From Vibrio gazogenes (GTDB lineage Bacteria; Pseudomonadota; Gammaproteobacteria; Enterobacterales; Vibrionaceae): 64,000 nucleotides of DNA. The stretch lies in NCBI RefSeq assembly GCF_023920225.1, contig NZ_CP092588.1:248001-312000 (forward strand), given 5' to 3'. Below the pieces are notes generated by a model that was given only the letters and a program-made list of their open reading frames with translations, did not search any database and was not told where the DNA came from. Positions 58,916 through 64,000 of this stretch are shown piece after piece (positions within the stretch are counted from its first letter, which is position 1; each line of letters starts with the position of its first letter). The position numbers were made by a program, and so were the translations under genes.

Positions 58916-61900
58916 GTGATATTCCAACGCTAATCCAAAACGCTGTCAACCAAACCCCGTCGTTCTTCAGGCAATTGGATTACCTGGTCGATAAATTATC
59001 CAGTTTGTATCAGCAGTTGATGGTGCGTTTATCACCATTGATCGAACACTTCAGGCCGATATGGCAAGACCCACTTTGGCAGATGGTCGGGCTTATTGTT
59101 GCGATTATTTTAGCCATTATGTTGGTCATTTTTGGGGTGAAATATCTCAAACGAGTGGTGATGTGGACCGCACGGTTATTGGTCGGCAGTTGTCGTTGGA
59201 TTTATCGAACCCTACTGTGGCCATGGCGGAAAATAGGGCAAGGGTGGCAGAAGCGTAAAGCCTTGCGGGCGTCCGCCAGTACGATTCGTCGTCGACGGCG
59301 TCATATTCATGCCAGTCGCGCCGCGAATGCGATTAAATTTTTGATCACGCGCCGAGAGTGGCGTTACCACTTACCTTGGACGCTTCTGATCGGTGAAGAC
59401 AGTGATAATCGTGCGGCGTTGATTCAATCGGTAAAAACCGGTCGCCGTGCCAATCTATTACCACAAGAGAAACGCATGTTGGGGCAGCGGAGTGGGTGGC
59501 ACTTTTATGATCATGGCGTGGTGATTGAAACTTGTGGCGACGAGCTCTCTGAGACCTTAAATCAACTGCATTGGTTCCGGCCTGAACGCGCTTTAGACAA
59601 TATCACGCTGGTTATTTCTGCAAAAAGCTTGCTTCATGATCCGCAACCCGGTGCGTTGGATGCACTTGGCGAACGTGTGTTTCAGCAACTGTGGCAGGTA
59701 CAAAAAACATCGGGTTTCGTGTTACCTGTTTATGTTTTTATTTCTGATTGTGACCAAGTGGCTGGGTTTGAAGCCTTTTGGCAAGCACAGCCAGATGCGC
59801 AGCGCCAGCAGATGGTCGGTTGGTCAAATCCTTACCGTTTAGAGCGAGCGTTCAATATTGAATGGATCAGAGAAGCGTTTGTCAGCACGTTAGAGGCTTT
59901 GCAGAATGCCCAACTGCGTGTTGCGTCCAGCGGTGGTGCGTTATCTGAAATCGATGACTTTATGTTATTTGTGAACCGCTTTGCCAAACTGGAAATGCCA
60001 CTCACTGAAGTCATAAAATCGGCGTTTACACGCAGTGGATTACAAGAGTCTCCGCCATTGAGAGGGGTCTATTTCTGTGGTCAATATGATCAGCGGACAG
60101 CGTTTGTCGAAGATGCTTTTCATCAGAAAATTTTTGCTGAGCGCCACCTTGCATCGATGGTAGAAAAACGCCGCTTTTCTACCAACCAACTGTTACGACG
60201 CTTTCAAATCGGCACACTGGTGAGTGCGGTGGTGATGACAGGCTGGCTTGGCATCGACATTGTTCGATTTTACCAATGGAACCAATATGTGCGCGGTACT
60301 TATCAACAGTTGAGCCAATTAGCGCCGGATGACAGTGCCACCGGGGCCAATACCTATCAGTTATTGATTGGCTTAAATCATATCAGTCAACGTAACCTGT
60401 CTCTCATGATCCCGCTTTCTTGGTTTGATTGGCAAGAAAGAGACAAAGAGCGTCTGGTGGCGAAAAATCTCATCCAAAAAACACTGTTGGTCGGGTTGGA
60501 TGCACGACTAAAACTGCGGGCCAAACAACTTTCGCTGTTGATGAGTGAGGAGGATCTCGCGCAAACCAGTTATCCGGTATTAATGCAGACAATGCAGGTG
60601 TTTCAAACGCAACTGTTAGGTTTTGTGCAGAACCAGGACTATTTAGCGTTGTTAGCGAGCCCGATGGCCAGCACGCAAGGCGTGTCAGAAAAGCTGACTT
60701 CGTTACTGAATTATCTTTATGATAATCCCGTGCCCACAGGTATCGATTTAAACGACCAGTTGATAGTAGGGGCGGTGCGCCGCGCGAACTATGCAGAGCC
60801 TTGGATCGTTGAAAATCGATCGCTGGTTTCGACCTCACTGATCATGAGGTATCTGGACGATCTCACCCATCATCTGCATCATGCGCTGATAAAATACGCC
60901 CAACAACTGCCGATTGCAGCGGTGCAGCGCTTTAATAACACCCTGCAACCAGTGCCGGAACAGAATACGATGCCACCGGCGCGGATTATCCCGGCCAGTC
61001 AAGCGTTTCAGCGCTGGCTCAATACCACCAAAAAAGATTGGCTGACCACATCGGTAACCAGCAGCCCCTGTTCTGTTTTAGACCACCAATTTGATGCAAT
61101 CCGGCAGGCTTTGCTACCTCATGGTTTCTATAACAGCCAAGATTTAGCGCGCATGCAGGCCCGTTTTTCTCCTGAGCGTTGTGATCAAGCCGTGAGACAA
61201 GCTCTGGTCAGTGTCACAGCTTCTCCATTTGGTTCATTGTTTCAGTTTGATCAGCGGGGTTTATTGAGTGAATCGCCAGACTTAACCGCTATGCTCAATA
61301 GCTTGAATACCATCACAAAAATTGGCTTTGTCCGTGAGGGATTTCCGCCCTTCATTGACTCTTCAGAGCCAATCATTTTATGGCAACCCGCTCCCTTACA
61401 AAAGTTAATTTCCGCTTTAGCCGACTACCAGAACTATTTAACGCAACCTGGTCACGCTTCGCTATTTGTTGGGGCTTTACAAAATCGGTTACAACAGGCA
61501 ACGCAACGTTTATTAAGTAACGCCATGATTCATCCCTCGCAACAAGTGGGCCCACCAGCGGCGGTGCTCGATATCGTGTCTTATCGGGAAAAGAGCCTCC
61601 ACAACGCGGTCAAAAGTTTTACTCAGGTGCAAGGGCTACTGATTCAAATAGACAGCCTACTCAAGCAGCAAGGTGATTATGCCAGTGTGCAATGGCTGAA
61701 TCAGCAGATTCAGAAATTCATCTTTCAGCAGCTAAAAATAGCCGATCAACTGGTGAGAGACTATCACCTCTATCAGCCGCTTAACGCGCCTCAATGGCAG
61801 CAATCAACGTTGAGTCAAGCGCTGTTTGATATAAGCAGTGGCAAATCGCTGAAAGCCTACCTGACCAATCAACGTCAGCGTCTCAGCTATCTGGCCTATA

Positions 61901-63009
61901 ATCAGGCGCAGCCGTTAATCACCTACTTACAAAATACGCAGACCGGGCTGAGTAACGAGCGGGTACAACGCTGGCTGGCAACATTACAGAACCTGAGAAA
62001 TTTTGAGCGTGGCGAGCCCAATAACATGCCGTTATTACTTGATAAACTGATCGGCGAAAAATTCAAACAGGCGGCGGTCTCAGAGTGTTCGTCTTTGGAT
62101 CTGATGCGAGAATTGTCAGGAGAAGACGGCTGGTTTGCGATTCGTCATGACCAAATTATTCGCCAGGTTGCGATGCATTGCAGTAGCTCGGAGCAAAGCT
62201 TAGCTATCGCACGGTATGTCGATATTGCCGAGCAGTTCAATCAAGACGTTGCGGGTAAATTCCCGTTTGCTGATTCACCCGTCGCCGGTGATGTGGGATT
62301 AAAAGCATTGCATCGTTACCTCGAACGTTATCGCCAAGACAGCCAAGGCTTATTCGCGCTGCTGACTCAAGAGCGGCAAAAAGATCACCAAATCCCGCAG
62401 TCATGGATTCATTTTATCCAACAGATGGACGCCATCAGTGAGTTCATGCAGCAAGCGTGGGATGACAAAACCAAAACATGGCGCGTGGCACTGAAGGTAA
62501 CGTTTAACGCCCCCAACCAACAAGGCCAAGGTAATAATCAAGTGATTCAGTGGACGCTGAGCGATGATAAACACGTGGCGGGCTTTCCCAATGGCGATGA
62601 TCAACTGACATGGCAACCTGATGAACCCTTGTCTTTGTCATTACGGTGGGCAGAAGGGTCGGCTTACCGTCCTCAGGACATGGCCGGTCAGGCCGCCGCG
62701 CATAAACCAAGGATTGATCCGCAGGAACGTACCGCGACCTTTATCAGCCAAGGCAAATGGGGCTTATTCCAATGGCTACGCCGCTATGACAGCGATGAAA
62801 TGCACGTCTCTCATGGTGTTCGTTTGCTGTCATTTTATGTCCCAGTTGGCTTGAAGGACGAGTCAGGCAACACCAAACCGTTGAGCAGTCCGACCTATAT
62901 TAGTCGCTCGAACATACTGTTGCAGGCACAAGTGGCGGATGAAACAGGGCAGTGGCACACCGTCGCTTTTCCCGATTCATTCCCGACTTATGCGCCCAAA
63001 TTTAAATGA
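58912..63009 (+). CDS. tssM: T6SS inner-membrane protein TssM (IcmF family), without a Walker A motif
   Basis: 1365 residues, longer than the usual 1100-1200. Membrane segments lie at about residues 58-78 and 434-454. A cytoplasmic GTPase-like domain lies between, followed by a large periplasmic part that contacts TssJ. Where many TssM proteins have GxxGxGKT, this one has LLIGEDSDNRAALIQS (about 157-172), without the Lys-Ser/Thr. FVLPVYVFISDCDQVAGFEAF and WSNPYRLERAFNIEWI match IcmF segments. ATG 58912 overlaps the tssL stop. The periplasmic part ends in a beta-rich domain (GKWGLFQWLRRYD, VRLLSFYVPVGLKDES). Confidence 0.92.
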   Translation: MSDIPTLIQNAVNQTPSFFRQLDYLVDKLSSLYQQLMVRLSPLIEHFRPIWQDPLWQMVGLIVAIILAIMLVIFGVKYLKRVVMWTARLLVGSCRWIYRTLLWPWRKIGQGWQKRKALRASASTIRRRRRHIHASRAANAIKFLITRREWRYHLPWTLLIGEDSDNRAALIQSVKTGRRANLLPQEKRMLGQRSGWHFYDHGVVIETCGDELSETLNQLHWFRPERALDNITLVISAKSLLHDPQPGALDALGERVFQQLWQVQKTSGFVLPVYVFISDCDQVAGFEAFWQAQPDAQRQQMVGWSNPYRLERAFNIEWIREAFVSTLEALQNAQLRVASSGGALSEIDDFMLFVNRFAKLEMPLTEVIKSAFTRSGLQESPPLRGVYFCGQYDQRTAFVEDAFHQKIFAERHLASMVEKRRFSTNQLLRRFQIGTLVSAVVMTGWLGIDIVRFYQWNQYVRGTYQQLSQLAPDDSATGANTYQLLIGLNHISQRNLSLMIPLSWFDWQERDKERLVAKNLIQKTLLVGLDARLKLRAKQLSLLMSEEDLAQTSYPVLMQTMQVFQTQLLGFVQNQDYLALLASPMASTQGVSEKLTSLLNYLYDNPVPTGIDLNDQLIVGAVRRANYAEPWIVENRSLVSTSLIMRYLDDLTHHLHHALIKYAQQLPIAAVQRFNNTLQPVPEQNTMPPARIIPASQAFQRWLNTTKKDWLTTSVTSSPCSVLDHQFDAIRQALLPHGFYNSQDLARMQARFSPERCDQAVRQALVSVTASPFGSLFQFDQRGLLSESPDLTAMLNSLNTITKIGFVREGFPPFIDSSEPIILWQPAPLQKLISALADYQNYLTQPGHASLFVGALQNRLQQATQRLLSNAMIHPSQQVGPPAAVLDIVSYREKSLHNAVKSFTQVQGLLIQIDSLLKQQGDYASVQWLNQQIQKFIFQQLKIADQLVRDYHLYQPLNAPQWQQSTLSQALFDISSGKSLKAYLTNQRQRLSYLAYNQAQPLITYLQNTQTGLSNERVQRWLATLQNLRNFERGEPNNMPLLLDKLIGEKFKQAAVSECSSLDLMRELSGEDGWFAIRHDQIIRQVAMHCSSSEQSLAIARYVDIAEQFNQDVAGKFPFADSPVAGDVGLKALHRYLERYRQDSQGLFALLTQERQKDHQIPQSWIHFIQQMDAISEFMQQAWDDKTKTWRVALKVTFNAPNQQGQGNNQVIQWTLSDDKHVAGFPNGDDQLTWQPDEPLSLSLRWAEGSAYRPQDMAGQAAAHKPRIDPQERTATFISQGKWGLFQWLRRYDSDEMHVSHGVRLLSFYVPVGLKDESGNTKPLSSPTYISRSNILLQAQVADETGQWHTVAFPDSFPTYAPKFK

Positions 63010-63033
63010 TGAGGCAAGATAGAGAGCATCCAT

Positions 63034-64000
63034 ATGACGCACATAGTCAACCCACATCCTTCCTCTACGGAAGCATACATCGCCAGCCACTTTGGCATGA
63101 CCCTGGATGAGTTATTAGCCCCCATTGGTGAGCATGGTGTGGGGGAATCCGTTCGCCATAATGGGGTTTACTTTACCATTAAAGAAGCACGGCAAAACGA
63201 TGACCCTACACTGCCAATGGGCGTGTGGACCCACGATCTGAAAGTTGCCGACTGGGCGTTAGTTAAAACCACCGCCATACAGGCGCTTGCCAATAAAAGT
63301 AAAGATTTGCAGCTTGGAATTTGGTTATTTGAGGCCAATCTTCACTTGGAAGGATTGGCCGGGATTGCCCCGGCTGCCTTTTTATTGCAGCAGTTGTGTA
63401 TGCAATATTGGGACACAATGTACCCTGAAATGCTTGATGATGATGTGGAATTTCGCACTAACCCGCTGAGTTGGATCAACAACAAATTAACCTTGGTCGT
63501 GCAGAGTTTTCCATTAACGTCCGCTGAACTTGATGGCGAGGAGCTGAGCTGGAACGACTGGCAAAATGCGCAATACTACGAAAAGCTGCAACGACAGAAT
63601 AAGTTAAAAACACCCTGGCAAGGTGCGACGACCCAAGATTTTAAGCAGCGCTTAGCCGCGACCGCCAGTGACTTTTTGCAAGAACAGCGCGCTCACGTGG
63701 TGGCTGCTCAGCAAGCCATCAATGCATTTGTGGATTGGTTGGATGAGATGTTGGCAGCGCAAAGCCCAACATTTAGTGATTTTGTCGGATGTTTAGCGCA
63801 AATAGAGACACTCTGGCACCAAGAACTACAGCGCCGGGGCATTTCTCTTTCATCCTCAGACGATGAGGCCGCAGGCGCTTCACTGGACCAAAGTGGCGAT
63901 GCTGCGCATGGGGAAGGTGATGGCGGTGGTGGCGATGATGGGCAAGGCGGCTCCTCCTCTGGGGCCATTCGTACCCGCGAAGACGCGTTTGCCGCATTGC
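63034..64000 (+). CDS. tssA: T6SS protein TssA (ImpA N-terminal domain), cut by window end
   Basis: At least 322 residues. The ImpA_N domain (about 20-145) shows ESVRHNGVYFTIKEARQNDDPTLPMGVW, WALVKTTAIQALANKSKDLQLGIWLFEANLHLEGLAG and MYPEMLDDDVEFRTNPLSWINNKL. A low-complexity Gly/Asp/Ser linker (DGGGGDDGQGGSSSGA) follows near residue 290, after which the C-terminal part begins. TssA caps the growing sheath or organises the baseplate, depending on its C-terminal class. ATG 63034 has AGAGAG 8 bases upstream and lies 24 bases after tssM. The gene continues beyond the window. Confidence 0.9.
   Translation, partial: MTHIVNPHPSSTEAYIASHFGMTLDELLAPIGEHGVGESVRHNGVYFTIKEARQNDDPTLPMGVWTHDLKVADWALVKTTAIQALANKSKDLQLGIWLFEANLHLEGLAGIAPAAFLLQQLCMQYWDTMYPEMLDDDVEFRTNPLSWINNKLTLVVQSFPLTSAELDGEELSWNDWQNAQYYEKLQRQNKLKTPWQGATTQDFKQRLAATASDFLQEQRAHVVAAQQAINAFVDWLDEMLAAQSPTFSDFVGCLAQIETLWHQELQRRGISLSSSDDEAAGASLDQSGDAAHGEGDGGGGDDGQGGSSSGAIRTREDAFAAL

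Noticed and set aside
1..64000. CRISPR arrays, tRNA or rRNA genes, intact transposases, prophage genes
   Set aside because: I looked for regularly spaced repeats, cloverleaf-like segments and transposase or phage motifs and saw none; a dedicated search could still find a tRNA I missed.

Overview
The window reads as part of a Vibrio genome, most likely the second chromosome. The run pstS-pstC-pstA-pstB, then a starch-binding-module protein, then a ShyA-type M23 endopeptidase, then a GGDEF/EAL protein matches, from memory, the VCA0070-VCA0080 neighbourhood of V. cholerae chromosome II. The AzlCD, NhaD, OmpU-type porin, dCMP-deaminase-like and Csr RNA genes also fit a Vibrio. I saw no rRNA, tRNA, CRISPR array or complete insertion sequence.

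Layout. 1-4.7 kb: 5' part of a chemoreceptor (minus strand) and the Pho-box-controlled phosphate uptake operon. 4.7-11 kb: a YjiH membrane protein, a stand-alone glycogen-binding module, the cell-wall endopeptidase and a dual c-di-GMP enzyme. 11-12.3 kb: a porin, and next to it an unannotated sigma-54-type promoter feeding a short RNA that ends in a strong terminator. 12.6-24.2 kb: ordinary metabolic, transport and regulator genes (AcpH, drug exporter/LysR and aldo-keto reductase/LysR divergent pairs, AzlCD, NhaD, LysE). 24.4-30.3 kb: an AT-rich beta-glucoside PTS operon controlled by RNA antitermination; its second transporter has a IIA domain that lost the phospho-accepting histidine. 30.5-34.8 kb: acetyltransferases, MarC, a toxin-antitoxin pair beside an integron attC-like repeat, a small P-loop kinase and a truncated fosA. 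34.8-39.5 kb: MATE and LysE exporters, the hybrid cluster protein, and its reductase Hcr with the FAD domain deleted. 39.5-43.8 kb: an outer-membrane protein plus PstS-like protein divergent from a hybrid histidine kinase. 43.8-48.6 kb: dCMP deaminase, a CsrB-family RNA with a GacA/UvrY/VarA box, OsmC, AraC regulator, DUF808 and an O-methyltransferase. 48.7-64 kb: a type VI secretion system (T6SS) operon, cut by the window end in tssA.

How the parts work together. The T6SS operon has its own regulatory module: a one-domain sigma-54 activator on the opposite strand, repeated ACCC/GGGT elements in the gap, and a near-consensus -24/-12 promoter. The gene order is small winged-helix-like protein, tssB-tssC (fused in one reading frame), hcp, tssE, tssF, tssG, tssJ, tssK, tssL, tssM, tssA, mostly with overlapping starts and stops. 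The sheath-subunit fusion and the sigma-54-driven RNA at 11 kb are the most unusual items. The Hcr deletion and the His-to-Cys change in the PTS IIA domain are clear losses of normal catalytic parts.
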